Shown: piece by piece, positions 1 to 13,200 of the stretch
Layout of the letters: each line of letters begins with the position of its first letter
Position numbering within the stretch: position 1 is the first letter of the stretch
Assembly: GCA_935421135.1 (NCBI GenBank)
Contig: OW285196.1
Coordinates: 8,815,501 to 8,879,500 of the forward strand
Direction: 5' to 3'
DNA length: 64,000 bases
From: Bugulina stolonifera
Taxonomy: Eukaryota > Bryozoa > Gymnolaemata > Cheilostomatida > Bugulidae
The notes under the pieces: model-generated
Told to the model about the DNA's origin: nothing
Seen by the model: only the letters and a program-made list of their open reading frames with translations
Databases searched by the model: none
Translations under genes and position numbers: made by a program

Positions 1-70
1 CTCCTACCACTACCCCTACTACTACTACTACTACTAGTACTACTACTAGTACTACTACTACTACTCCTGC
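1..70 (+). repeat. Coding ACT trinucleotide repeat (poly-Thr)
   Basis: Near-perfect ACT repeat with AGT and CCT interruptions. In the frame fixed by the downstream exon junction (codons starting at position 3) it encodes a run of threonines with scattered Ser and Pro, so it is a mucin-like, probably O-glycosylated spacer of the lysyl oxidase-like protein. The exon ends at 129 with donor GTAAAA. Confidence 0.75.
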
Positions 71-3000
71 TACTACTATTCTCACCACTACTCCATCTAG
101 TAGCGCCAGGAATTCCCCTCCAAATGAAGGTAAAATACAATTATTACCAAAGTAAATTGTTTTTAATTAGTTTATCTGTCGAAAGTTCTGTGGACCAGTC
201 TTTTTGACCGCACTGCGATTTCTAATAACCACATTAATGAGTTAAAAATTTTCAGTTTACTGCTTTAATATAAATGGTCAACCCACACATACTTTATTCA
301 GCTTCCGTAGAGACAGCTAAGGAGGCATGTGTTGAAATAGGGATGTATTCCCACTAACATCTTGGGAATTCCCAGGACAGTAAATAATAAACAATATCAC
401 TTAAATATTAATATAACATCTGCTGTATTTAGAGCATCAACAGCCCAAGTTGCACTTATATAGACTAACATGTGAATCTATGAACTACAATTATGGTTTT
501 ATTGCAAGTTTGAGGAAAACAGAGGAGCAAATTTTCTAAATTTCTCTGTGCACTGAAAGCAACACCAAGTTCATAGATATCAGCTGTAGCACAATTGCAC
601 AAACTATTTGTTCTGCTTTGTGGCCTTTTGCCTCACCGATATTCTTGTCTATCATATTATAGTGTCTTTGCGACCTGAGTTTCAGGCACCGGAACACTTG
701 CCAAAAAGTTTTGCAGCACACATTCATCACAGAGTTGTGAACACAATGGCCTTGGCCAAAATCATATTCCTCATTTATGTGTGAAGAAGTCAAGCAAAAT
801 CCCAGGCCAATAGCCCTTTTGGCCTAGGCAAGACGGCACTGTTGTGATTTTTATTTGCAACTTGGATCCGTCCAAGAGGTTGTTAAGGCATTAACAACCC
901 TTACAATCTATTCCATTGTTTTGAATGCAGAAAGATCAAGTGAGAGAGAGCCAGCAGCTGCACCACCCCGACCTTACCTGACCAATCAGATTAATGAAAT
1001 TCCAGATATATTCTTCCCTTCCCGCACCAAGAGCAATACTAGTCAATCAGCAATTAGCAATTTAATACAGACAAATCCAAAAGGAAGCTATAAATGGGCA
1101 ACTCCTTCCGTAAGTATCAACCTATAGGCAAGATATGATGGCGATAATTTATATACTATTTTTAATTATTTCCAATGCACTTTTTAATGTGGCTTCATTT
1201 ACGAGATGTGTGCTTGCCACAGTATACACAAATAAAGGATTAATACAGGTACTTGTAGGAGTTATGTGGGCTCACATGCGTTTACAATGTGCATGGCAAG
1301 TGTACATAGCAACATATAAAGTGTGCAAACACTGCGATAGACCAACAGTATACACTGCTCCTCACAATAGCGTATATTTATGCATTTATAATAGATTACA
1401 ATGAATACTTTTGGACATGTGTGTTATTGTAATGTAATTATGTTACATGTGCACCTAGGCTGTAATTACACATCGTGGTGAATATTACATAATCATTAAG
1501 AATGCGTATACATGTATATATACATGTATATATACATGTATATATATATTATACACTGTACATATATGTTGTAGTTGTATAAGCACATGTACAGCACCAG
1601 CTTGTGGATATACATTGTACAATACTAATGTGGTCTGCTTTTTAACACTGCCTGCTTATCAGTTCCAATTAAATTATGTCTTGGATTTCAAAGTAAAAGA
1701 GAAGAAGAATTTATGAATGGGCCCCTCGTATCATTGTAATCCAATAAATCTACAAAATCTGATTAAGGGCCTACTATGAATATCTGTCTGTATTATGAGA
1801 ACATGGAAATTGAAGTCATCCAGGTGAGTTGTTAGCCAATGCACAGTAGGTGTTACCTGAATGTATTTAGTACAAGTTCCTAACTTTTCAAAAATGAATT
1901 ATGAATCGATCGCTGGTGCACTCCCCGCACTCTCAAGGGTATGGAACACAAGCTAATATGCCTTAAATTGTAATATAATAAAGGGTGATTTTATTACATT
2001 AGCCTCAGGCCTTAGATGGTAGCCCATGTCCAAAACAATGAGATCGCTAAGTAGTGGTAATTAATGATATTGTTATGAGCACCTTGTAGATATTACCCTT
2101 ATACTGCAGGAATTACGTGGTAAATAATCATTCAGGATTTCCTACATGGATTTGGTTTAAATTATTACATCACGTCACATCAAGGTCACTCACTTACTGT
2201 CAGTGCCAGCGACCTCTATAGTTATAGAAAAAAAGAAATGTATGTAATATAGTGGGGCTGTAAATTTGGATACCATACGGCATACAGGAATGACGACAAA
2301 GCACAATTTATTTGTACCGAAATTTTAAGGATGTGATGTAATACCCTGAGTACTCAGATTCAAGTTTAGCACAAAGTATGAAAGTATATACCACCATTTG
2401 CTTTTAGGCAAATAAAATAATACATGTAATTTTACAACATATCCTTATATACATGTGCATTGTACATTGTATATGCATGTTAGGTCGAGCACTAGATACA
2501 CATTTTATGGTATGTTTATGACGACATGTGCATGACTCGATGTTGAATCAAAGTCTTGGTGATGTTCAAAATCTACTGATATTAGGCCTCTTGGCCATTC
2601 GAATGAGTTATAAAAATATTTTCGCCATTCTCGATAAAATAGTATGTCTGTGTATGCTTAAATTTTTAAAACAATTTTGTAACATAATTGCTTTGCTTAC
2701 AAACTCAAATTTGGTAAAAATAGCCCAACAAGCACGATAGTTACTCTGTGATTTGATACCTTCATATCATATGATATGCAGCAGTCAGATGGGGTATAAC
2801 TACATGTACATCCAATGTCTATTTTGTGAAACAAGAAATTTATCATCAAATATGCAGCTGGTGGCCTTCATATAACAGACATATAACAAACGGGTTGCTG
2901 TCATAATATTGTTATAGTACTCGTTTACGAAGAAGCATGTAGTTTAGGCTAGAGTAGCATGAATGGTGAACTACTGAAGCCTTCATTTATTTTACATTAT

Positions 3001-6000
3001 TTTTATAAGAGAAAAAAATCAATGCTTTAAAAAAAATTTTATTTTTTTGTGTATCCTACTCTGTAATACTCCAAGAGTGTAAAACAGCCTAAAATTCTTG
3101 TCATTACTCTCTGGTGTACTGTGCGTATTTTTTGTTGCAGAGATTGTATAAAATATAGGATGTTTGTTTTCTATTTATTGCAGGCTATTTCATCCATGAG
3201 CCTACAGGGAGGAAGAGTAGAGAAAGAGGGCTATGTTATGGTTCGATTAAGATCTGGAGCCTTAGGAACTATCTGCTCAGATGATTGGGGGCTCACAGAA
3301 GCTATGGTGGTGTGCAGAGAACTTGGGCTAAAATATGCTTCAAGAGAAACCAGGGTAAATGAGTTTATTTGAAGTATATTGTTACAGTAAATAACTGAAG
3401 TGATGTGTTGTTACCTGGCAAGCCAACTGAAACTGAAGCTGCTGTAGACTTAGCTAAAGTGTGCATAATTATGACACTGTAAAATTTTTTGTAAAAAGCT
3501 GCTACTTAAAATGTCTTCGACTCTAGAACAGCCTAGCAAATCCATAAGGTAAAAATGTAGCAAGGTAAAGTAACTACATAATATGATCAATTTGTTTTGG
3601 AGAACCTCTCCTGCAAAAATCAAACAGAGATTTCTTACTATTCAGTTCTCACTTTAACAGTTTTATGACAGCTATTGTATCTACAGAGTTTAATTCTAAT
3701 AAAACAGTTATTGTCAGGCCTTAACTGTTTACTACGAGCAACGACGAGCACTTACTCTTTACTATGACGACTCTTTAATATTACAATGCATTTTGTATAT
3801 TCACTGCTTTTGGATTTTGTAGTCTGATTTCTTCAAGGGGTCTCATCAAGATAAAGTAATCAACACTGTGCGTTGTCAAGGTAATGAAAGAAGTCTCTCT
3901 GACTGTGATATAATAGCAACTGGGTCTGTTCGGTGTTCCAGATCAAACCGAGTAGCGGGTGTAATATGCACAGACGGTAGGTAATTATATGGGTTACCAA
4001 ACAATATTTAAGGCTAGAAATAATTAGTTTTCAAGAACATTAAACTCCTACGTGTGATGTTGTATCATTGTGCTGTTCTTGGAAATTTGGTAAAATGCTA
4101 AAATTCAACCAACTATGATCAAAAGTCATCTATTCCGACTTTGGTACATTTGCCACCAAACGTAATACCCTACATCCTATGTATTTACAAGTAAGTAAAA
4201 TTATTGGTAAATATCACTTCAAGCTGGTATTGGTATAATTTGGTAAATCTATGGTATAATCGGATTGGCAAAGGGGGCTGAAGATAATGATTACATAACA
4301 TTAGGCTTACAACTTGACCTTTAAATTTTTTGCTTCTGCAGTCGTATTCCCTCCTCCCAATCTAGAGCTTAGATAATTATGGACATTGGCTATTATTATT
4401 ATAATGGGAAACAGCAGGCTATGATTTGCTGACCTTGGGACCTAATCAAATGCCCACATACCTTGAACTCCATGTAGCATGTTTTTTGCATTATAGTCTG
4501 TATAAGTGCATTGAACAATCTGGTATTGTTGTTACCTTGTAATAGACAATGGGACAACTATTGTATGGATTGTTATACCAGTATACCTAGTTAAAGTGCT
4601 ACAACTGCTGTATCTCAATAGATGAGGGAAAGTAGCCTACTGGATAAATTAACTATAATATGTATGTTAGAAGGGGAATAAAGTTTTAAATAATACTACT
4701 TAGAGTTACATGTAGTCATTTACATCTACATGTAGATATGCATGTACTATGCTAGCACAATTTTTTCCTTTATGTATTGACTTAAGCCTATCAGTTCAGC
4801 GAGACGGAATGGTAGACTATTTTTTTTTGCTGTCAAGAGTTTGCTATTTGCATACAAGCCAACATTTATGCTAAAAATTGTGATTTTACAAAAATATAAA
4901 TGACGTAATAAATGGTATGATCTGCTCTATACTATGAATATTATCGCAAAAAATCAAATTCTAGCAAAATTTATCAAAATCTATTGTAAAGTTTTTTTAC
5001 TTTATACAGTATTACCGGACCTGCAGCCAAATGTCACAACACTAATTGACACTATAAGGATACAAGACAAGCACCTTGCCCACCTGCAGTGTGCCCTTGA
5101 GGAGAACTGTCTATCATCTAGCGCCTATGCTCTGAAGAAGGAGCAACCCAGATGCAAGTCATAAAAGACCAAATTTTTTTAACAAATAGAAAAAGGGGCA
5201 TATAGTGACCGTACCAACATAGGTTGTTCATGAGTGCAATTGGCTTGGGACTGTTGGGAGTTTCCAAAAGAAAGTAACTTTTTTATTTTTGGTATTTATC
5301 AAAAATGACTGTACCATTTGATGTGTAGTCCTACACCTAGGGCACCTGTGTGTCACTCAGATGAAAGCAACTATTTAACATAACGTGATAGTTTTATATG
5401 TAAAAAGTAACTTTTAAATACATACATTATAAGCTTGTAATTTCATCCAGTACCAACATACATGTATGTATGTGCGCAAGTAGCCCTACATAATGTTTTG
5501 TGTACCTGAAAAGATGCTATTGTCGTATGTATAGACTAGACATAAAAGGGCACCTGCTACTCATTAGATGAACAAGTGCTTTTGTACTCACTGCTGGCCC
5601 CTTAATACATCACATTATACAATGGGTTTGGATATTTCTATTGCTAAATCTACCACAAGATTAAAGGATATACTCTTATATATTTGTTGATTTTTGCATC
5701 TATAACCTGACAAGTCATTCAATTTCCTGTCTTGTCTTTACTTGTTGTTTGTTTATTTGGCTTTAGCTTGGCACCAGATCGAAAGGAGGCTGCTTAGGTT
5801 TTCTACCAGTGTATATAACATTGGAACTGCTGACTTCAGACCCCGTCAGCATAGAGAATCATGGAAATGGCATAAATGTCATGGGTAGGTGATTGTAGCA
5901 ATCAGGAAATGTGTTAGCAATGAGTTTACAGTGCAAAATACACTGGAAACTATACCGCCAGGCAGTACATTAATGGTGGGCACTTTATTTACTTGTAGTT

Positions 6001-8852
6001 TATATTGAATGCAGAGTAGAGAAAGTACATGTATGCGCTTAAAGTTAATATGATATTATACCCATATAATTCAGCGCAGCCTTACTGAGATTTTTCTAAG
6101 AAAAGATTGTGACACATGCATCTAAAACTACTGGTACAATGTATCTGCAACCGGAAGAGCTATTTTCATGAATCTGTATCTTATTGAATATTACTGGAAT
6201 TTACTTTCTCACATGTAACTAATATATTGAACACATGCAATGTACTATAGAGTTTAATTAAAGTTAATAATGATGTTATACCAACATAATTTTTCTCAGC
6301 CTTGCTGAGATTTTTCGAAGAAAAGTTTGTGACATGTGGGCATGAATCTGTATTTTTTGAGTGTTATTGAAATGTACTTTTGCACATGTAACCTACTGTA
6401 TATTAAACAAACACCACAAAGTGTACTTAAAGTTAATATAATGTTGTACCAACATAATTTATCACACCTTTATTGAATATTGAAAGTTTTCTACGAATAA
6501 TACTGTGGCTACGGTGTCTGAAACTGGGATAACTTTTTTTTCTAAACCTGCATCTAGTATGAGAAAAGAAATTCTTGCAAGTAAAATCAATTAACTAATT
6601 CCTTGCCAAACTGAATTGCTCACTTCTATGGCAAACAAGAATAAGCTGAATAAGGGGCAGCAGATGTTATAGAACGCAGGCTAAGAGTTGAAGAGAGGGG
6701 GAAGAGGGGTTTTACATAAAAGTAAACGATTATTCAAATTTGACTTGAAATTATTTTAGGCATTACCACGGCATGGACGTGTTCACTCATTATGATGTCA
6801 TAGACCATGCTGGGCGCAGAGTTGCAGAAGGACACAAAGCTAGTTTCTGTCTAGAAGATGTCGTTTGCAAAGGCGGAGCTAGGAAACGTTACACATGTGC
6901 AGATCAAGGTACGTATGATATTAGAACTATAGAACTTTCAAATGCATCCAAGTTTTAGTTCAAACTAATTAAAACTTAGAATCTACATGCCCATTGGGAA
7001 TTGGTTCAAGCAGACAAGAGTTATTGCCTCTTAGAGTGAATGATAAGATAACTCCTCTTAACTGAAGAAGGCAATATTAAGAAGAAAGTTTTGCGAGTTT
7101 GCTAGTCCTGGAGCAATTTGCGATAGAAATATTTAGGGAGTTTAGCCTATCAGGAAATTTGTTCAAGTCCCAAAATTTATGTTTAAGCATATTCCAGCAT
7201 TAAAACCAAGCTTAGCTAAGCTCTATGTTTACTCAGATTTAAACCCCACTTACATACAGTACAAAACTACAGCTGACTCCTATATAGTGCAGTAAGCCCA
7301 CCTGTGAGATAAAATAATTACCATAGCTTGTTAAAAAATCCTCTGATTAAGCTCTTACTCTAGGCTACTTACCAATTATGTTATAGCAAATACTTGTTGC
7401 TTTGTAAAATATTCAACTATGTATCATATAGCAGACATGGGCACTCGAGTCATTTTACTCGACTCAAGTTAACTCGAGCAACAGCTTTTCATTACTTTTA
7501 ATTGACTTGTGCTTTTATACTGTGTGAAAGCTGGGAATTGACTTTTACTTCTACTCTCCTACAAAGCATGATGCTTGACTCTTACTTTACTCTAATCTCT
7601 CAGCTATCAATGATAATTCTATTGGTTTGGTGTAATTATGTAATAAGTCTTGTCCACCATAGAGAAGCTGAGAGGCTTATAGACAAACAGACCCACCATT
7701 ATAATAAGTGCAAATTTGAAATAGCCTTTGTTCCTCAGAACTACTTTAACTGACAGAAAGTTGGATCTAACACTAAGTATTACCTATTGTGTGTTGTCAC
7801 ACTTGTATACATCAGAAATTTGTGTTCTACAAATTCCCATTGGTATTCTCTTTGACATACTGCTGTACTTTTGACTCTACTCTGACTCTAGCATTTTGGC
7901 ACTAGTTGCTTGACTCTTACTTTACTTTTCAAAATGGCTGTTTATTTACTCTTACTCTACTTTTGACTTGCTTCATCCGATGAGTTTACTCAAAATTACT
8001 TTTTATCAATTGGGAATGTATACTCTTACTTGACTCTTGAGTTGAGTATTTGTCTGTTTGGCACATGTCTGTCATATAGCTATATAGCTGCATGTATGGT
8101 CTGTTTAAACCAGAAACTATTTAAATCAGTTTGAAAGCAGATATTAATAGCGATGGAAATTATTTGCGAGTTTGTCACTCGCTAAACTCGCAAAAGTTAA
8201 AACTCGCAAAATGTATCTGCTTTAGGGTAGCTTGGTGCTTTGCAAACCCATGACTATTGGAATTAGTTACTGCAACGACCATGCGGATTTAGCGCACATG
8301 CCTAAACAACTTTTTTCATTTTCGCATGAGACAAGGGTTAAGCTAATACTATGCTGAGTGCTGAATTAGATGTATGTTATATTTTGTCATTCAGGTATCT
8401 CTGTTGGATGTGCTGACGTCTATGGCAGCAGATTGGACTGCCAGTGGATTGACATCACAGACCTCAAACCTGGCAAATACAAGTTTAAGGTTAGTGCCAT
8501 TAGTATTCATTATTCACATGTGATGCACCGCTACTAGAGAATAAATACAATTGAGTTGAGTTCAACAGTAAAGCTTTGCTTGTATGTTTATTTAGAAATA
8601 AGCCGTATGTAGGTGCAAAATATATTATGACGACATGCAGTAAAAGGGTTCTGACACCAATACACTTTGTAGTACGTTAGCTAAAGGCGGTGAAATGCAA
8701 TGTAACATTATTATGGTTTACTCTTTTAGTTGAGTGTGAATCCAGATGGGATCGTACCAGAACTGTCGTTTGACAACAATGTTGCTGTGTGCGACCTTAA
8801 ATACCTGAAGGATGATGTCTCATTATCTAACTGTCAGCTTACTCATATCTAG
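3..8852 (+). CDS. LOXL: Lysyl oxidase-like protein (LOXL2-like), 3' part of gene
   Basis: Secreted copper amine oxidase that oxidises peptidyl lysine in collagens, starting cross-linking. Exons: 3-129, 931-1109, 3184-3354, 3823-3976, 5010-5153, 5767-5884, 6760-6908, 8395-8489, 8730-8852 (420 codons with stop; phases match at all junctions). The gene is 5'-partial: the first visible exon encodes a Thr/Pro/Ser-rich linker, so the start and signal peptide lie upstream. Exons 3-4 encode one SRCR domain ([28 protein letters not shown]). Exons 5-9 encode the catalytic domain: LPDLQPN, the copper site WHKCHGHYH, the quinone-cofactor lysine in [13 protein letters not shown] and the partner tyrosine in [13 protein letters not shown], so it should be active. 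Closest in layout to the fourth SRCR plus catalytic domain of LOXL2; vertebrate LOXL2 has four SRCRs, so others may lie upstream. Intron 5 needs a GC donor. Two collagen genes, its likely substrates, follow. Confidence 0.92.
6036..6480. repeat. Degenerate tandem repeat in LOXL intron 6
   Basis: About 2.5 diverged copies of a roughly 170-220 bp unit. Each begins near TTAAAGTTAATA (about 6040, 6257 and 6426). The first two contain GAGATTTTTC and CATGAATCTGTAT at matching positions. No coding potential seen. Confidence 0.6.
7087..8229 (-). mobile_element. Non-autonomous DNA element, copy 1 (interrupted, in LOXL intron 7)
   Basis: The reverse complement matches 35073-35905 nearly end to end (7087-7431 plus 8080-8229). 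The right end reads CTGCTTTAGGG followed by TA, like the inverted terminus of the other copy; the left end has decayed. No ORF for a transposase. It is split by a separate insertion at 7432-8071. TA beside the GGG terminus suggests a TA-targeting family, but the superfamily is uncertain. Confidence 0.75.
7432..8071. mobile_element. hAT-like non-autonomous element nested in copy 1
   Basis: 640 bp with short inverted termini CAGACATG...CATGTCTG and an 8-bp target duplication TCATATAG (7424-7431 and 8072-8079), as expected for hAT elements. The uninterrupted target is visible as the reverse complement CTATATGA at 35530-35537 in the sister copy, which fixes both boundaries exactly. The interior is rich in ACTCGAG- and GACTCTTAC-like motifs and has no transposase ORF. 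Confidence 0.85.
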
Positions 8853-10272
8853 AATTATCTTCTCTTTCTCTTTTCAAGCCATGGCAGTTAGTAATAACAG
8901 AAGTTACAGCATATAACAGCCATTAGTATTATCAATATGAAGGTACTTCGGTCCGATAATATTCACCAAACATTTTTTTTCCATATACACGTAGTCACTT
9001 TTTTCTATTTATGTTTTTAGTTTTAGTAAAGCATGTACTTCTAGTATCCAATGGACCGTAGAGTAACTAGCCTCTAAGCATAACACTATTAGGAAATACA
9101 AAATTTTCAATGGCAGAATTAAATTCCGCAAAACGAGTTATATTTTATATCAATATGTAATTTATTATAATACTATTTAATTCAATGTGCGTATTATGCT
9201 CATATCCTTACTTTTTGATTTCTTAGAGTAGGGATAGAAATGCTGTGATAGAATAGGTAGTATAGACACAGTTTGTAAGCTCATAAATGTCAGCATTGAT
9301 GGGCTAGTAGAAGGAATCATAAGATAATTATATTATATTTATTATTGAATCTATTTTCAGATAATTTCTGACTAGCAATTTCAGTGGTCAATATTCATAT
9401 GTACATGTATAATATTATATTACATGTGTATCTGTGGGTGAACTAGACTATTTGCGTAGGTTGAACTCGGTAGTGTAGAAGTGGAGCACTGCATACGCTT
9501 TCCTAGACTCCTAGATGCTCTTGACAATAAAAGATTGAACTTGACAAAATATGCAATAATTCTGAGTTAAAGTTTATCCACATATACTGTACTAGTCACC
9601 ACTAACAACCATGTTTACATCAGAGCCCAGCCAAGTCAAGAGAAATATTGTAACATCACTGTTGTCTTACCAAAGTTGTCTTACCCTGCCCAGATGATAT
9701 ACAAATTATAATATTATGTATTGACAGCAGGTAATGTGGGATATACAGACCAAAACAAATTATATTAGTAGGCAGTTTATTTTATTTGATATTTTGTCTA
9801 GTTGTGTATTACTTTTCTACAGACTTTCTCTGGTGCAGTCGTTGAAACAGGTGCATGATAATATATTATACAAATCTAGTGTAGAGTAGCCTACTGTATC
9901 ATGAAAGAGTTTGAGACAGCAAAACTGTGGTGTTGAGGTAACTGTGAAAGATGAACACACATTACATTGCGCCATGCTCACCCTCTAACAAAGTACACCA
10001 AAACAATTCCTTTCCGAGCAATAGGTTGTAAATTAAGCGACAAATATTTATAGCTAATACAGAGCACACTCTCAAAATGCTTGTACTACTATTTGAAAAG
10101 TCATAGTACACTAATCATTTTATTTATATTGGAGCTTAAATGTGCTATATAAGTTTGTAGTTTTTAATTGCAGGCACTAGTATAGCTAACAAGTATATTG
10201 ATATAATATTTGATGCACCCAATCACTACTATTCGATTACTGTCATACATGTAGATGAGAACAGCTGATGAG
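8853..10272. other. Intergenic: 3' flank of LOXL and of collagen A (convergent)
   Basis: AT-rich, no recognisable gene. Presumed 3' untranslated and intergenic sequence between two convergent genes. An AATAAA-type signal lies at about 9526, 670 bp past the LOXL stop. No repeat family recognised. Confidence 0.6.
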
Positions 10273-13200
10273 TTACTTAGTACAGACTACGCAGGTCAGC
10301 TCTCTCAGGCTATAATATGGTGGACAGTGTTCAATTGTACCATTACCATAGCAACCTGGTCTCACAAAATAGAACAGAGCTCCATTACGATCGGACGACG
10401 CTCCTACAACGTATTCTGGGCTTTCGTCTATACACTCATACTCATATGTCGCTCTGTTGTGTGAATGACGTTCAGTCATCAAGTAACCTAAGCAAAATAG
10501 AACTTATGGCTCTAAATCATGGCTGACACATAGACATAAACACATAGACATAAGACACATAGACACATACACATAGACACATACACATAGACACATATAC
10601 ATAGACATAGACACATAGACATAGACACATAGACATAGACACATAGACATAGACACATAGACATAGACACATAGACATAGACACATAGACATAGACACAT
10701 AGACATAGACACATAGACATAGACACATAGACATAGACACATAGACATAGACACATAGACATAGACACATAGACATAGACATGACTAATTATAAAGGTTG
10801 CAAACTTGTAGAAGTTCAATTTCAAATGCCGACATAAACCCTTTACAAGAACGTTTAGAAAATGAGCAAATATTGTGGTAAGCCTACGTCTAACAATATT
10901 GAGACTGACATTGATACCTTCATATTCTTCAGTCCATCCATCTGGGCAAGATCTTCTTGCAGGAATCATCATCACAGCTCCCCTTGTTTTGGTGTAACAT
11001 CTGGCACAGGGTACATTCTGGTTATGGGCATTAGTTGTTGGCAGACGGAATATCCCACGGTTGTACGACTGGTATTCCACCCCATGTATCCATGACCCCT
11101 GCCAGCCGTTCTCTTGGGAATCATAGAAGTTGTATTGTGGGTTGAGAGGCAGACACTGGTAGTTGGCACCTCCTCCAGTATGAGAGTAGAAAGTTCCAGC
11201 AGCAAACCCTGAAAATATGTTAACTTGGCCTTTAAAACTAGGAGTCTAATGGTTCGTACAATTACATAATGTAATGTAGATAAAACAATGGCTTCGAATT
11301 AAAAATTAGTATGCGACAAAGAATACATAGTTGAAGATGAGTCTATTGTTTATCTATGTTTATTGCATTAAAGGAGTAGGTAGCAAACAATTGGCAAAAA
11401 TGTTGAGTGGGAGTATTGCATCTCAACTTTTCTAATTTATGCTATGAGCTTTTCAGTAGGAATCCGAGTTACCAGTTGTAGTCTTAACTGAACCAACATT
11501 AGCATTCATAATAATAATTAAAATCTATAAAACAGTTAGCCTGTGCTCTCACTTCTACCTAAGGATAATGTGCACTGTAAGAAAGTGAATGCTGTATACT
11601 TGCTACAGAATGTCAATACCGGCTGCGCTACCGTCTACAAGTACTCGCTTACCTTCGTATATTCGTTGTGAATTAGATCCACACGTAGTTCTACCCCACC
11701 TTGTATACACAGCACCTCTGTCTTTACTCTTCCCTGATTCACCAGTAGAACCTCTAGGTCCACGTGGTCCAATGTTTCCCTTAGCTCCGGGCAAGCCAAC
11801 AGAACCTGGAAGCCCATTAGGCCCTCTTGGTCCAACAGTACCCTTAGCTCCAGGTGAACCAACCGGCCCGATCAATCCTTGAGGTCCTGATGGTCCGGGT
11901 TCTCCGACTTCTCCTGAGGTTCCTTTAGCTCCAGGTCTTCCAGGAGCACCAGAAGCTCCATCTCTACCTGTGCATAACATTTCAGGTAAAAACTTAACAT
12001 TACTGCTAAAACTTGCAGAGTACGAAGCACTTGGAGATTCTTTAGTGAAAATATAACGAATATCTACAATTACACATACACATAATGCACTGTCATTAAA
12101 TTTTTTCAAATTTTGAGCTTTTGGAAGTTAGTAAACCTATTAATAACTCACCATCTATGCCATCCCGGCCATCTTTGCCATTCTCACCATCTTTACCAGG
12201 TGTACCTCTAATACCTACAATATTACGTATAATTATGTATATGAATTATACATATTATACTTGGGAATTAGTCATCGATATCTTATTATCTTACTTACTG
12301 TTTAGGCATACCCTACTGATCTTTTATATTTAACGTGCACAAAATATTTCCTGCTAGTAATTGACTTGTTACATTAAAATTCTATCCGACTGTTTATAGA
12401 CACCTATGAGTAACGCTGAAGTTATAATAAAAGAAGATTTGGCATACTGAATTTGTGGTTCTGAATATTTGCAACATGCAATAGCACTCTAGTGACTGAG
12501 TAAAGCAACGTATTGATACATGTAGTACACTCACCGAATGTGCGTAGCTGACGCAGACCATCTTCCAAATCCTTTCTCTCCAAATCATCTGAATTTTGGG
12601 ACACATGCGCTTGGCCATTCAGTAGCTGCAGTGGAATGTTAATACAAACATAATAATTATGTAAAATAAATACATGCATTTAATTTAGATTGATCAGAGA
12701 TGTGTCAAAGCAAAGTGTGCAGTGTGCTCACGTACCTTCACCTGTAGTGCCAACAGTTTTCGTTTTGGAAATGCTAGACTAGGTAGAATTGAAATTATGA
12801 ATTTTTTTCAGACAAATTAAGATTTGAATTGTTATGGGCAAATTCAAAAAAGAATAAAGTGCAGATAAAATGCCTTTCATTGAAGTAACATGCACACAGA
12901 TCTACATAAAATATTTAGATATACATGGTACACGTAATATAACAATATAATATGATATTATTCACCTACCTAAGATAGTAAATACAATTTACATCAACTT
13001 ACATGAATTAATGAATGAAGATTATCCTGCAATGTCTTTACTTGCTGCTGGAGCTGCTGATGTTGAACCTTTGACCTCTCCAGCGCCTCCATGAACTGAT
13101 CACAGCTGCAACCTTCGGTGGTGCCACTAATGACAGCCGCTGATGATATCATGCTCATAGACATCGCACAGGCTATCATTACCGTAACATATACTACAAA

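Noticed and set aside
10504..11080. Open frames of 80-187 codons rich in Met/Ser/Cys/Val/Tyr on the minus strand
   Set aside because: They are translations of the 14-bp tandem repeat; part of the longest one merely overlaps a real collagen exon in its frame.
11589..11882. Pro-rich plus-strand ORF
   Set aside because: Antisense of the Gly-X-Y collagen exon; glycine codons read as proline on the other strand.
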